Shown here one piece after another: positions 45,141-57,964 of a stretch of DNA of 64,000 nt. This DNA comes from Sipunculus nudus. Its lineage: Eukaryota > Annelida > Sipuncula > Golfingiida > Sipunculidae. The position numbers were made by a program, and so were the translations under genes. The DNA lies in contig CM049320.1 of NCBI GenBank assembly GCA_026874595.1, positions 21,151,714-21,215,713 on the forward strand, written 5' to 3'. Below the pieces are notes generated by a model, which was given only the letters and a program-made list of their open reading frames with translations, ran no database searches and was not told the origin of the DNA. How positions within the stretch are numbered: the first letter of the stretch is position 1; each line of letters starts with the position of its first letter.

Positions 45141-46837
45141 TATGCGTTATCTAAAGAAAAACTATAAAATGTTTCACGGATTAATGTAATTTATTTCACA
45201 TATCATAGAAAGACATGACAATGAAAACGTCCTGACTAGTTTTAATGCTTATATACCACCATACAGATATATAGCGCACTGAATGGTTTGGCACGTTGAC
45301 TTTCCTGACTGACGCCCCGAGCTGTGACACTTGCGACAATTCTGGCTCCGTCAGCTGTCATTCTGTCACGATGTCATCTTCCTTATCTGATGATGGCGAG
45401 GAAACATGTGCCCCGAGACGTTTATCACCAGCCTCCATGAACAGTCCCCAAGTCCGCCAGAAAACCCGTCAACCTGTCTGGATATGACGGCTCCGGCCCA
45501 CGGCATGCAGGCCTTTAATGGCAATTCTCGGAAAATGAGGTCCAAGAAAACGCGGCCTGTCCTTAATAAATTAATGATTACAAGTCACGTGATGTCAATG
45601 ATTTTTATTCCAACACCATCGACTCTAATATGGACACTTGTAAATGTCAGGAAGGCTTAATACTGGACTCTACATAGGATGGCCAAACTGTTTGAAATGT
45701 ATGTCATATTGTATCAATAGTGGTGATCCAGATTATCTCCAAAATGTATTTGTTTGTTTCGTGTGTTGCCTTTCGATTAAAGCTGATAACAGATAAACTG
45801 GCTAACCGTGTAGCATACTAATAAACCAAAATAAAACCACCAGAGCTGGTTTAAAAGAAAACAAATATATACACATATAAATATATAAGTATATCCTACA
45901 TTTAGTGTGGAATGGAAACACTTCTGGTCATTTGTTATGCTTCTATGATAGGGGAATAAGTAATACCTTTCTGATGATTGGAACAATATAATTTTATCAA
46001 TCTGAATACATGAAGTCCAAAGATATCCAAGGTGTGTAGAATAAACTTGTTCCAAATGCGGCATATTTTTTTCTTTGTTCTAGTTGTACATTTAAATTCA
46101 CTGCATCATGGCCTAGCCGTCATTCAAGTCAATTTGCATTATGGTATCCATAGAGGATTCATAGCTTACTGGGATACCTAATATTAATCATGGTGAACCA
46201 TACTTGTCCGAGTGGAAGATCCTTTGAGAAAACTAGAGACATTTCATGTAACGATTCATTATAATATATCAGCTAAAGTGTCGTTTTTATCATAAATCGA
46301 GCATACTCAATTTAAACACACTTCGGCAGTGTATTTCAGTTTACCCATCGTTTAATAAGCACTGGTGAGTGGTGATAAGCAGAAAAAAAACCTGCCCCGT
46401 GTTCTCCCTAAGTCAATTCCAGCCAGCAGCCTCTGGGGTAAACTTGTTACAATGTATCACCTGCCAGCAGTCTGGCTCTCTGAGCAAAGGCCACTCAAAT
46501 AATCTTTTTTGATCGGAAAACGGTTTTAAGCACCGCGGTTGCCAAGTATTTTGAGCGAGTTCTGTTTTCATTCATAAACACGATATTTAGCTAAATTGCG
46601 TAGTCATTCTAATATATTCCTATCTGAGGCCCCGTATTACATATTTGTCCTTCTCATAAACATCATATTTGATTTAACACGATTTTCCACTGCAAGCAAT
46701 GTAAGTTTTGGAGTTATTCAATGCCTTTTATTCGGCGATACCCAAATAGACTATATGCAGTTAAACCAAAGATAAACCAAGTTATGGCGTGATCATGAGC
46801 AGGATTGTTATGACAACACAGCTGATAGAAATGATCT
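45138..46837. other. Unique DNA with a GC-balanced island at 45290-45660
   Basis: The island is repeat-free and open in two forward frames but shows no known domain or splice pair. Its right half has TTAATAAATTAATGATTACA, clustered homeodomain-type cores, next to CACGTG. This fits an enhancer better than a gene. Confidence 0.35.
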
Positions 46838-46840
46838 TGA

Positions 46841-47103
46841 GGCCGGATATGAGGGGAAAAAAATAAAGGTATGGTTCTCAGGCACCATCCGCGTAAATTT
46901 TAACCCCCGCATCAAACATGTGATTTCCTTTGTTATGTAGTGCTTTTACCTGTTTAGCCATAAAATTATGTTATTTTCGTACTTACCCTGAACATATGCT
47001 TTTTTTATCGAAACATACAAATAAGGTAAAAAATGAATATCGCCCGCCCGCACTAATTTCTGAGAAAAAAAATGCCTGAGAACCATACCTTTTTTTTTTT
47101 GCC
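46841..47103. mobile_element. PIF/Harbinger-like MITE, copy 3 (263 bp)
   Basis: Ends GGCC and GCC, with AAAGGTATGGTTCTCAGGCA near the left end and TGCCTGAGAACCATACC inverted near the right. Flanked by TGA on both sides (46838-46840 and 47104-47106), so the target duplication is three bases here too. Shares CCCGCATCAAACATG and CGCCCGCCCGCACTAATTTC with its relatives. Confidence 0.75.
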
Positions 47104-47790
47104 TGATGCATAATATTTCACTGGGCTATAACCAATACTTATACAACCCTCAATCTGCGTTCTGGTTGACGGCATTCGACCGTTGTCCCTATTCCTCTGT
47201 GCCCACTTTTAAGAAATGCTAGTTTTCGGTACGGCCTTAAGGGTCTAACGGAGGGCCATCTGTCAGAAAGTGAATTCTGCAGATGTCTACTCTGCCCAAT
47301 TCAACGCAAGAATTAGTAAAATGCTAGTGGATCTAAAGGGTATTAAAGAAATTACGATGGATTCACGATGAATTACGATGGGTGTGAGACCTGATTTATC
47401 TCTCATTGGACTCTTATCTAACCTATCTAACCTTTTATCTAATTTATCCCCTAGGAGAAGGAAGTTATGATGTATCTATTCATTTACAAATGTGGTCTTC
47501 TTTCTTTGTAAAACCCGTATACATTGAAGTACGTTATCATACTTGTACATGCTGATTTGTGCTATCGTTTCAGCTAGGACGTAACCTGGTAATAAAACAA
47601 AACTGTGAATATAATTTATATATAATAGGGTATATTTATATATGTATTCATATCATTGATATGTATACATTTTTATTTAATTTGTATATGATTTATATCC
47701 CGTGAAAATTATTAGAGTTTGTTTTATTAAAATGTAGCTGTTCTAGTTTTTTATTATTTTTCATTAATATGTTTGTCATTTATTTGGCAG
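47104..47790. other. Unique AT-rich DNA, nothing firm
   Basis: A TGAATTCTGCAGATG phrase at about 47270 recalls the SINE 3' region but the match is too short to call. The right end serves as the polypyrimidine/branch region of the exon candidate at 47791. Confidence 0.35.
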
Positions 47791-47872
47791 GAGAAGTTTT
47801 TGCGGCGAAAGAAGAAGAAGTCAGGGCTCAACCTGAGTCTATCTCTGGTCCGTCTTTTCATCCGGACACAGC
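47791..47872 (+). CDS. Candidate internal exon, 82 nt, unknown product
   Basis: Preceded by TTTGTCATTTATTTGGCAG and followed by a perfect donor GTGAGT (47873-47878). Two of the three frames are open. One gives EKFLRRKKKKSGLNLSLSLV then RLFIRTQ, a strongly basic stretch. The other gives EVFAAKEEEVRAQPESISGP then SFHPDTA. Higher GC than its surroundings, with no stop in either frame, supports an exon. No partner exon was found and I do not recognise the protein. It could also belong to a non-coding transcript. Confidence 0.4.
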
Positions 47873-50690
47873 GTGAGTACTACCTATTTGTCACTCCCTA
47901 GATTCCTCTCTTCAACATTGCTGTAACAACGTATATCGCATGTCTGGGAAAAAAATAATGAACAATTGGAATTACCGGACCAATGCACGTGATCTATCGA
48001 ATCTCAGTAGAAATTATTAAAAACCGATACGCTGCATTTGGGATGTTGGATTGAGGTGCCATAGAGTTTTATCTATTATGTTTATCTTATTATTTTGGAA
48101 TATTCGGTTCCCTACATCAGACACTTGGACAAAAATTCAAGTTTAATCTAATTATTTATTATTAGAGTCTTCAAGGTATCCCGTACCAGAAGGATAGTTC
48201 TGTTATAACCATTGCCCTGTGCAGGGAGTAAAACACAACCACATGAGAAACATGATAATTAAAAATAAAGGCATTCAAAGATATGTAAATTAAAAAAAAA
48301 TAAAATTATTGATTAAAATGTTAATTAAATTTATATTGACTCTTACACTTTCACCAAAGCACATGACACAATACGTAAAATATAGATATACAAAGATTCC
48401 TCCTAATTTGATAAATCCAGAAAAAAAATATATTTATAAGAACTTTAAGTAAATAAAATAAAGAAACAATTCTTTTGTAGGTGTTATCAGATATTGTTTA
48501 AGGGGATACCATGAAATTAATTTCAAGTAACCCCCGGAAGTCATCTGAAAACTATTTCATGTTACTGGGGGTAAGAAGAAATCAATGTCAGCCTACTCCC
48601 GGTAATCTAAAACTGGGTGGTTCTGAAACCGCTACACCTGGGCGATTTAGGAGAGTCTAACATTTTAAGTTGGTCGCCCACTTAATAGTGAGGGACAAAT
48701 CATTCGCAGTTTGGACTGCTAACGAACGAAGGGGTTGTTAAATGTTTCCACGTGTATAGTCTGGGTAAGTGATCGTGTTAAGAAATTGATTTTGAAAACA
48801 GATGAATTACCACCAAGATATTTGAGCAAGTCTGCCTTTTCTTAAATCTATGTAATAAAGTTAAAGAGATGTTGGTAATTTCCTCTGAGGGTTTATTTGT
48901 ATTCAAATCTCCCATTACATTCTTTTTTTTTTCTCCTGCGTTCTATAAATATTGAAAATACGATATTTTTATCACGGCCAAGGTCCTGCAATTTTTATTT
49001 TCTTCTGACAAAGCACAAAGTATTTGTGATTAAATGTCAAAGTCATGACGTCCCGGTTTTCCCTCAGACGCTATCTTCTTACATACTAATTATTAACCAG
49101 AGACAATGGTAGCGTAGGCGAAAGTAGACTCCGGTATATTTTTTTACTTTCACTTTCATATTACCAGCTGCTGGTAATACTGGATATAACATACTGAAAA
49201 GGACTGCATGAGACAGAATATGCAGCGGATGCGGTCTAAGTAACATAATTATAATATAAGTGTGTAAATTATTATGAAGTATTGTATGACGTAATACCAG
49301 GTTTACCAGAATTCTGAACCAGTTATCCGAATTAGTAATTTACGCACATGATAAATGAATCCGAGAAATTGCTTTCACTCTAAACAGGATATGTTCAACA
49401 AGAAAAGGTTTTAAGCAGAATACAATGGTTCATAACCATTTGCAATAACAAGTGTAACAACCGATCTCACGCAATTAGTTCTTTTATTTTGGCTTTATAT
49501 TACGTATTGCCAGCAAAATCACTACGCCATACGGACTAACTATGTCAAATGCATCTGTTTTGTACGTTGTTCTGGTTCTGTGGGTGAGACAACGTTGTCC
49601 GAGTCTGTTTACCATAATAAACCAGAGTTTGGATCATGTACAACAACTCCTTAAACAAATTCATTTATATTTTAATAAACAACCGGTCTGGAATCCCATG
49701 AAATGTACATTCTCAAAAAGGCTGAGCATGTGGTCTACATGCTGATAGATAGACAGTCCGAGTTTCTTAAACGTGTTGGTTTTATTGAGATATTAAAATA
49801 TTATAATGAATTTTTATTGACTAGAAATCATTAATTACAGCATACCTGTGACAGTTACTGGACACCTTTGGGCATTATGTTCAAATATGGGTTGGAAACC
49901 ACAGACATTTTTTAAATTAGAAGTTACTTTTGAAACTTTGCTTTTACAGAGTATTTAATTTTATATGTACTAATATACATTTTTTTTATATATATAGAAC
50001 ACGTCCAATTAAAGTTAAGCATAAAAACGTGCAATTTAAAACACGTTTAGAACCCCGTACGGTGAAAATGGTTTATTTGAACTATAAATGGACTAAAAAT
50101 GTCGGTTTAAAGTTATATAAACTAGTAAGCTAGCTTGAGCAGCTGAGAACTTATAACTCTGTTTCTCTCTATCACTTAATACTCCAAGTCCTGCCATACC
50201 TAAAGTGACAGTCCTCATCAATTAACAACGGCCCGGCTTCTATATAAATAGGACCGTAAGAGAGAAAACACTTCCCACGAAACTTCCAGGAATATGTAAA
50301 AAAAGTGTCTTAATGTAAGCGTAAACATATATTTGTTGTAGATATATTTTTACCCCTTTCGACGCAGCATTGTAAAGGCAACCCTTGAGTTCTGCATGAA
50401 CAACATTATCACGGATATGTTCCTTTTTTTCTTGCAATTTCTTCTGAAAGTATTCTTTCAAAGTGATGAGTTCTGTTTAGAACACGGTCAACAAGTTTCG
50501 TTGTCTTCTAGCTGAACGTTCAGAGAGTTTATGATGGTAAGCTTATGGATCTATTGGTTATTAATGGTTAGCGTTATAGTCAGGCATCAACATGAGGTTT
50601 GATGTAGGTATCAATATAATGTCATTTTTCCTGAAACTAAACGATATCTCTTAGGGAAATCCCACTTCAAAGACCAGTGTCTTTATGTTA
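47873..50690. other. AT-rich DNA, no gene recognised
   Basis: Scattered donor-like GTAAGT sites (for example near 48765) have no matching exon I can support. No repeat family identified. Confidence 0.4.
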
Positions 50691-50692
50691 GA

Positions 50693-50694
<2 letters not shown>

Positions 50695-50745
<51 letters not shown>
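50695..50745. repeat. (CT)n microsatellite
   Basis: Uninterrupted CT polypyrimidine run of about 50 bases. Confidence 0.95.
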
Positions 50746-50746
<1 letters not shown>

Positions 50747-51104
50747 CTTATTATTCTCTTGATTTGAGCAACTACTTCAAAGTTTCTTGAAATATGAGGA
50801 ATTCAAACTTGAGCAAAATATTGAGATAATAAATGATGACGTAAAAAGAGCAGCGCAGAGCGAGGAACGGTTAATTAAACAAGTCGCCATGACAAATGTC
50901 TCCAAGAAACGTGTTTTGTTACCGAGCAACACGACACGTCGACACCGGACACTGGCCATTATTGAATATCTTCAAACAAAACTCAGTCTTCAGAATGCAA
51001 TGTCTGATTTGTTCTTGTTTTAAACCAGTATTGTATAGAAAAGCAGGTGTGTTATTAGTGTTGATACCTGCGTTGACTTTCAGTATGAAGGTGTATACGG
51101 CGAA
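50746..51104. other. Unique DNA, no gene recognised
   Basis: Overlapping opposite-strand open frames of 60-80 codons at 50777-51023 have no recognisable domain. The forward frame is Lys/Glu-rich, but there is no splice or promoter support. Confidence 0.35.
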
Positions 51105-51715
51105 ATGCCATATGGGGCGTCCCTCTTGTTATTAGCGTGATGATAAAAGTAAAAGAAAACATGATATGGTTAGTGGAAACAGCATGGCAGTTATTGCACT
51201 TTGACATTCACAATTCTATTATTTATCTGGTGTCCTCTCATGGGACCATTGCCTGTTCTAACTGCTCAAAAAATGCTCACTATTTTTAAGCTCTGTTAGC
51301 ATTAACTGCAAATCAGATAAAGAAATACAGAATCAAAACTTTCGTAATTTTCTCTCAGTATTGCATCTGAGGGCTGTAATTTCAATTTAGAAAACCTGCA
51401 TATAGATATTCCTACTAAGAAACCTATCAAAATCTAAAAATCTATATTTTCTATCCCTTTGTCAGTTGCTCCTCAGCAAGTGTTCATTCTGCATAAGTGA
51501 TTGCATTTTTGTAAATATTCCTTGATTACGTTACTGAACCCTGGTCATGGACCGGATGGACACCAAAATCTAATCGCTTCTTCATTGGCCCATTCTCACA
51601 TTGCTCTGAAAATTTTATAAGATTCGTACATGTCTGCGTGACTGATGTTGTGAACAACCACACACAAAAACACACACAAACGGGGATGAGCGCATACACT
51701 TCTGGGGAGGCATTA
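51105..51715. mobile_element. GCCTCCGCC-type repeat, copy 3 (diverged)
   Basis: Recognised from its right half: CACCAAAATCTAATCGCTTC, CTGAAAATTTTATAAGATTC, a CACACACAAAAACACACACA tract, CGGGGATGAGCGCATACAC and a GGGGAGGC end. The left part has ATGCCATATGGGGCGTCCCT, resembling the left interior of copy 1. The terminal GCCTCCGCC is eroded. Confidence 0.55.
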
Positions 51716-52544
51716 AACAAAAGCAAATTAATGTGTCCTTGACACAAACACACACATTTATACTCTCATGCTCACACCTTTATATGCTCTTGACTTTAAT
51801 TCATTTTCCTAGACCTAGACTGAAACAAGTGTGTCTTTTGTTCTACATTTTACGGTTTGCACCATGGTTCCCTTAAGGAATCAACATGATTCACTGCAAG
51901 ACCAAATCTTGTTTCCCCTAATCCATATAATCCCCATAACGAATAGATTTTTTTTCTTTAAGTCAATATAACCAGAATACTAGTAAGTCATATTTGTATC
52001 TCTTCCATAAATGACAATAAAAACCGGCAAACCAAAACAAAGTGAGCTCATCAGAACATCCAGGATATCTCACATCCATTTTATATAAATAGTTAGGGGT
52101 GTTATGTCATTAATAAGCAAAAGATTGCGTTTCAAAGGTTTCGGCATAATACAAAATGCCACTTGAATGATTAGGAGAACAGTTTCCTTCTCCGTCAAAT
52201 CATGCATCTGATCCGAGAATTATCGTCTTCATACACAACTCCTTGGTGCAGATATCTTTTGTGAAAGGAGTGGCAACAGAGAAAATTGACTTGTAGGAAG
52301 GGAAAGCCCGAGGACTAGATGCAAAAGAAGGGCAAAGACGGGACAGATTAACAAATAGGTAGACTAAATAAAAAATGAAACTTTTTTTATTTTAATAATG
52401 ACATAAAAGACAAATTAAAAAACGACCTTCATTTGGAAATTTGTGTCTCCATAATGTGTATATATGTTTTCTTCAGTTTTTATTGTTTCAATATAACAGG
52501 ATACATATATGTTTCGTTTCCCTCCCGTTTTCGGCCTCAAAGAG

Positions 52545-52605
<61 letters not shown>

Positions 52606-55095
52606 CATCAATAACGTTTCAAAATGCACGCTAATCAGAGGAATTTTCCTTAAAAATACGTCTACTTGCCATGGGTTTTAGGTCTAATTTGACTGAATTT
52701 TAATGTTTTGTATTAATTTTTTTTATCAGAATCAAGAGCTTATATGAATAATACTAAATTAAATAAGCACAGTTTACTGCAAGCATGTGTTTTGTCAAAA
52801 TGCCCGTTGGAGGGAGACAATCCAGTATGTCTAATTAAGTATAAAAAAAAAATTCTAAATGGTTCATGTATAGGTTGATTTATGCTACTGTATTGCTTTG
52901 TAACATACCGCATGGAAAATAAACATAGTCATTGTTACTTAGCCTTACTTATGCGTGTTTGATGAATAAGTAAAATGGTGTCACAAATCAAATTATATGA
53001 AGTTTTTCTAATAAAATTTGAAGCCATTTTTTTCTCATTTTACCTGAAATTCAAATGATCATATTTTCTTTGTTTAGCATTTTTTTACCCGCGTGTGCTT
53101 TTAATTCGTGACGTAAGTTCTAGATAAATTGATAAAAGGCGAGCGTGCCAGGATATTTGGGAACATATGCCTGCAATACTTTGAATGCGATTGAATTTCC
53201 CCCTACAGCCTAAATGACCGTAAGTTTTATTTTCTGTTCTATTTGTAGAAGCTTTACTTTCTATTTATAGAGTATCTGCGTAGCTAGCATGCCGCTTCTG
53301 ACAATACCTGTCTGGGGCTATCTTGCTCCGGGCGGGCTCTGACATATTTGGTGTCATCTCGACTATTGTCATGGAAATTCAGTGGTCTTGTGAATGTTTA
53401 ATTGACTATAAGGGCATACAGTTACTTAGAAAATCAGATTCGTGCAATGTTGGAATGAACATAAGCAGTGTCAAAAGTTTTCTGTATGTCAACAATGGTA
53501 TGTTTGTGTCTGCACGGTGTATCTGTGTGGGTATTTAATTTAGAGATATAAACAGTGATTTAATATACCAGTTATTATCCGACCAATCATACCTCAAACT
53601 CCGTAGATATATGTAACATATTGTGTTTCAAATAAGACACTACAATGTAAATCTTAATATGCATAAACGTACTTAATTCAACAGTCAACAGCAAATGCTT
53701 CGACATGTTTAAAATAAAATAAATAGCTGATACCCCAAGTTCCAGTTAAGCAGTTAAAATCTATGGTTTATAGTGCACACTGCGGACCAATATTTACAAA
53801 TAAAGATTTTTTACGCACAGGATGCAAAATAAATTGTACATATACATACTTTTTTATATTAATTTTTTATTCGTCTGTTTGAAAAAAAGTGGTTTTACAG
53901 GTGAGTGTTTGTCAATATTTAAATATGATATCTATAAATGTAGGAAAGACATACACGTCACTGTGAAGGCAACATAGAGATTGCTCTCATGGCCGCCCGC
54001 TGTAAACGCACAGAAACATGAACACTTGTTGCTAGGATTTCACAAATTCTTGCCCGGAATCACGGACAGTTTCATAGCTACAAGAGGGCAATGTGTCGCT
54101 GAGCTTGGCAAAAGAGCTGGGACCGCGGTCTCTAATGTTAACAAGACATTTGAGCACAGACCACACTGCCGGCTCAACAGGCATTAGGCTCAGTTTTATT
54201 GCCCAACTGGAGTGGAAGTCGCTGTACTTGTCTCATATCTAACTAGGTCAGGGGATCGTTCCGTGAATACTTTTTCCAGGTAATTTCAGAACGTATAACT
54301 TTAGGGTCACTGCGTCATGGATCAAAGGACCAATTTATTCAGTCCCCTCACTCCCCCCCCCCCCCCCCCCCCGCTGGACTAGTTGGCGTTTTCTAGAACC
54401 AAAGACAGATGGGAGTCCCGTAGAGACTTAACGAATGGGTTTCCTCACCCGAGAAATAGGTTCATTGTAGCTCCATGTATCTTTAGTACCATATATGCAG
54501 GATTTTCAATAGCACACTGAGGCATTTGATAAGCAATATAAATTGCATATTTCCCTGTGAGATGGCTAGTGCTAACGTGTGGAAGTACACTATTAATTCC
54601 CTGATATTTTGTCGCACTTACACACCGGCATTTCGTGCAAGAAACCAAAACATACTTGTCTTTGCACAATGAATAAACCCGTTGGCCCGGCCTAGATTGT
54701 GACAAAGGAGTGACACAATACATAATATTATATTATCGCGAAATCTTAAAGCTAAGAAAAGAAAACCTTAGCACGGTAGTGGTATGTAACAAATGCGTGG
54801 CATTATTCAAAAGAACCCTCTAACAACGCCTTCAAAGGCGTCAATACAGGGGGGGGGGTTAATGTAATCAACCATCCTGCTATTCAGAAAATAACATTTA
54901 TACATTGCAAATGTTAGAATTATAGTTACACTTAGAATTAAAGAATTTGGTTCCATTAATATTATTATTATGAAATATTATATATCTAACCTTGTTCAGA
55001 ATTAACCTATACTGGAAACATAATATCTTATTTTTTTAAACATATTTAATTGAAAAAAAAATATTTGAAACAAGTCACACCGACAGTAAAATTTA

Positions 55096-55142
<47 letters not shown>

Positions 55143-55593
55143 AGTGTGTGTTTATAAAAAAAGGGTTGTTCCCACCTGCGAGTCATCCCCCTTGATATTA
55201 ATTTGATTGTGTTCCTGTAATATTGCTGTATGATACCTATCAGTACGTAGCCGGCCTACAGACAACCAGAGCACCGCAAAAGTGGTATGTCTTGTGACCT
55301 CTGGCCTCATTAATTTTGCGTAGGGTTTGCCTAGAATTTAATTTAGGCTAGAAACTCTCTTGGTAAATATGTATATTATCATATTTTTTCTGTGTCGTAA
55401 ATCCGCCACCGTGCTATTGAATCTAATCAAAATCGATTAGATTTTTAATAAGTTATCGTGAAGACACCACAAAGTAGCCTGGTGACGACTGACCTTATCA
55501 AATATGCGTGGGTTTTTGTCAGGAATCAAACTTTGGCGAGATAATCCATTGATAAGTAATTATGGTGAGTTTCGTGAAAATCCAACAAAGCCC
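51716..55593. other. AT-rich DNA with microsatellites, no gene recognised
   Basis: (TA)n at 52546-52600 and about 55097-55140, and poly-C of 20 at 54353-54372. GC-balanced stretches at 53090-53560 and 53980-54190 show no supported exon. Nothing else is recognised. Confidence 0.4.
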
Positions 55594-55695
55594 TGGTAAG
55601 TTAACGGACGGACTGACTGGCGGGGGGACGACCCGACGGACCGTGGGTATTCCTAGATACGTCCCGCCCAAGACGGGCGTATTTAAAGAGATGGA
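55594..55695 (-). repeat. Dispersed repeat terminus with hairpin
   Basis: A GACGG/GACTG-rich run, then GACGGACCGTGGGTATTCC, then the hairpin CGCCCAAGACGGGCG, then GTATTTAAA. This ordered set is typical of a non-autonomous repeat end seen widely in invertebrate genomes. The family is not assigned. Confidence 0.5.
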
Positions 55696-55793
55696 TCCAC
55701 AGATATTTTTTTTGAAAATAATATAAATATGTTTTTCCTCCAGAAATATGTTTGAGACTAAAGGAAAAACCGGCACTCACGTCCTGATGCACT

Positions 55794-55801
55794 CTTTTAT
55801 A
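55794..55801 (-). promoter_or_regulatory. TATA-box-like motif, unsupported
   Basis: TATAAAAG on the minus strand, about 20 bases before an ATG that is itself followed by a GTGAGT donor-like site. The layout resembles a short first exon, but no downstream exon is seen and the adjoining DNA is repeat-derived. Confidence 0.2.
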
Positions 55802-55947
55802 CGGTCGACATCAGAGCTTTCGGTAGCGTCCCCAAATAGCGCCATAAAACGTAATGCAGGGGTAACGGAATATGTTTAGCCAGAACTTATGTTCAGCAGA
55901 AAAGGCGGACCACTTTACATTACGCAAATATCAAGGTAATCTTTATC

Positions 55948-55961
55948 GTTGTCATGGCAAC
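55948..55961. promoter_or_regulatory. RFX X-box-like site 2
   Basis: GTTGTCATGGCAAC, one step from the RFX consensus, in GC-balanced repeat-free sequence (about 55800-56040). Confidence 0.38.
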
Positions 55962-56845
55962 GTGGGAACCGCTCGGATAAACAAGATGAAAGCAGTGTAG
56001 CGGAAAAACCTGGCATCGGTTAGTTACATGCCTGGAAATAATCCCCATATCATTAAAAGTGTCGTTGTAATTTTTGTCAATCAAACACAAGTCAAGTCAG
56101 GTATTTTTTCATATAAACAGAAACTACATAGCCGATGGGTATACTGAAATACAATAACAAATCTTTGTTTTGTTTAAACAATCATTTGCAACATAGATCT
56201 GCGTTCCGCTATTAATATTGCAGATGGCAACTTTCCATGTTTTTATATTGTACTGCCTACACATATCACGAAAATGTTGACAGCTCAGGTACTAACAAAA
56301 GAAAAACAGCGACGAGTTACATAACGATTACACGATGATTTTGCAAGTACGACTAATATAAGTTTTTTAAAGGATTACCTTTTTTTAAGGATCCCTTTTA
56401 AAGGATTGCACAAACTACCCAAAAAATTACGATTACAAATTACAATACCGATAGCCTATACAAACGGCTGCAGATGATACACCTTTTGTTTTTCAAAGAA
56501 GAGGTAAATCATTTCATTTAATTTTAACAATAGGTATAATTGAATAAAAGTCATGATCACATATAAAAACACCCTCACACCGGAGCACTAGAGAAACTCC
56601 ACATGTAATACAGGTGGCATATTGATTTTATTCATAATGTCAAATGCTTTATGTGATCCTGTTATATGTAACATAATGTCAGTAATAAATCGACGGTTAA
56701 AGGAGAAAACCGTCAACAGGATGCTCTCTGTTGTATCAATATTTTTCTGTGCAAATTGCCTTAGAATCATCTTATGATTAAGTGAAGAAGATTATTTCCT
56801 GACATCCTACTTGGTGTAGTCTTGTTATGAATTTTCTCCAATATA

Positions 56846-56889
<44 letters not shown>

Positions 56890-57204
56890 CCGTCTGTTTT
56901 ACATAACATTATTGCCTTTATGAGCTTAAAGGGGCCAATTCCGATATCTGAATTTCTTAAACCTTTTTTAAAAAAAAATAGGTAAGACAACACCGATCCC
57001 ATTGCTCACGGGCTATTCGTTTTAATTATATCCACATGTTTATAACATGTGCGGGGCCGCCAAAAATAAGCCAGACAAATAAAACTCTAAATTTCTACAC
57101 GTATGCTACCAACCAGGTTTTTATCTATTTCAGCATCGGCGCAATCTCCAATCTGTCCCATTTACTAGGTATATTCAAAATAGGCTTTGCCATGTGTTCT
57201 CACG
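55962..57204. other. AT-rich DNA, no gene recognised
   Basis: Includes (TA)n at about 56841-56884. Near 57134 a forward acceptor-like TTTTTATCTATTTCAG precedes a 35-base stretch ending TAG then GTATAT, too small to judge. Confidence 0.4.
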
Positions 57205-57805
57205 TCACGTCCTTTGTAAGATAAATGATTTGATAATGAAATTACTATGAAAAGAGTGATACTATAAACGCTATATAGGATGTTACGAACGTGTCCAATA
57301 TGTTTCCTGGATTGTTTAGTTTCAATTACTGAAGCAGAATTATAATTTTACTTGGTAAATGTTGCTTAAAAGCTTTCATTTTTCTTTTACAATGCTGGAA
57401 TTTTTTTTTTATTATTCTACAAGACTGTTATTAATATGAACTGGTGTTACTCCTGACTGCATCATGCAATAACATGTTTATCACAGGTCTTTATCCACGT
57501 TTTAATTCTTTTGCAGGCAGACACTAACTGGGTACATTCATTCGTTGTACAGTTAATCTCTAGACCGATAACTTTGACCTGATTTACATTAAAATATATG
57601 TTAACATAGGTCTTACCTAATATTATTTCCTCTTTTTATATCTCGGGAGACCTAAATCACCAGACCTGGGATAAATTTAACCTCATTAGTTCAATTAAAG
57701 TACGCATGCGCAGTCTTAGGGCCAGAGCACGAACCTCATAGTGCCAGATGAACCGCTTCATGGAGAAAAGAGTTCAAAACAGAACCATGGTTTCTTGGAG
57801 TGCTT
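57205..57805. repeat. Block paralogous to 34836-35550
   Basis: Same orientation and order as the 35 kb block, from AAGATAAATGATTTGATAAT through ATGTTTATCACAGGTC and CATAGGTCTTACCT to a shortened palindromic-repeat end (AGAACCATGGTTTCTTGG). It has diverged by many substitutions and small indels. Confidence 0.75.
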
Positions 57806-57964
57806 ACCGTGTTTACTAAACCAGCGTGTATATAAACAAACTAATACAACTGTCACAGTTATAAAATCTTTTCTGACAGAAATTAATGAACAGTACATAA
57901 ATGTGTATGTAGAACTAGATATTTCTTGGCACTGCAGGTGCCATAGTATCCCCAGACAATAAAT

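Noticed and set aside
47260-47335. Possible third SINE fragment (TGAATTCTGCAGATG)
   Set aside because: Only about 15 bases match convincingly; the rest of the 3' body does not align.
49180-49208. 29-nt minus-strand segment between acceptor and GTAATA donor, phase-compatible with the 43.8 kb exon
   Set aside because: Too short and the donor too weak to separate from chance.
52230-52313. Good minus-strand acceptor before a stretch open in all frames
   Set aside because: No donor I can support; open in every frame because of composition.
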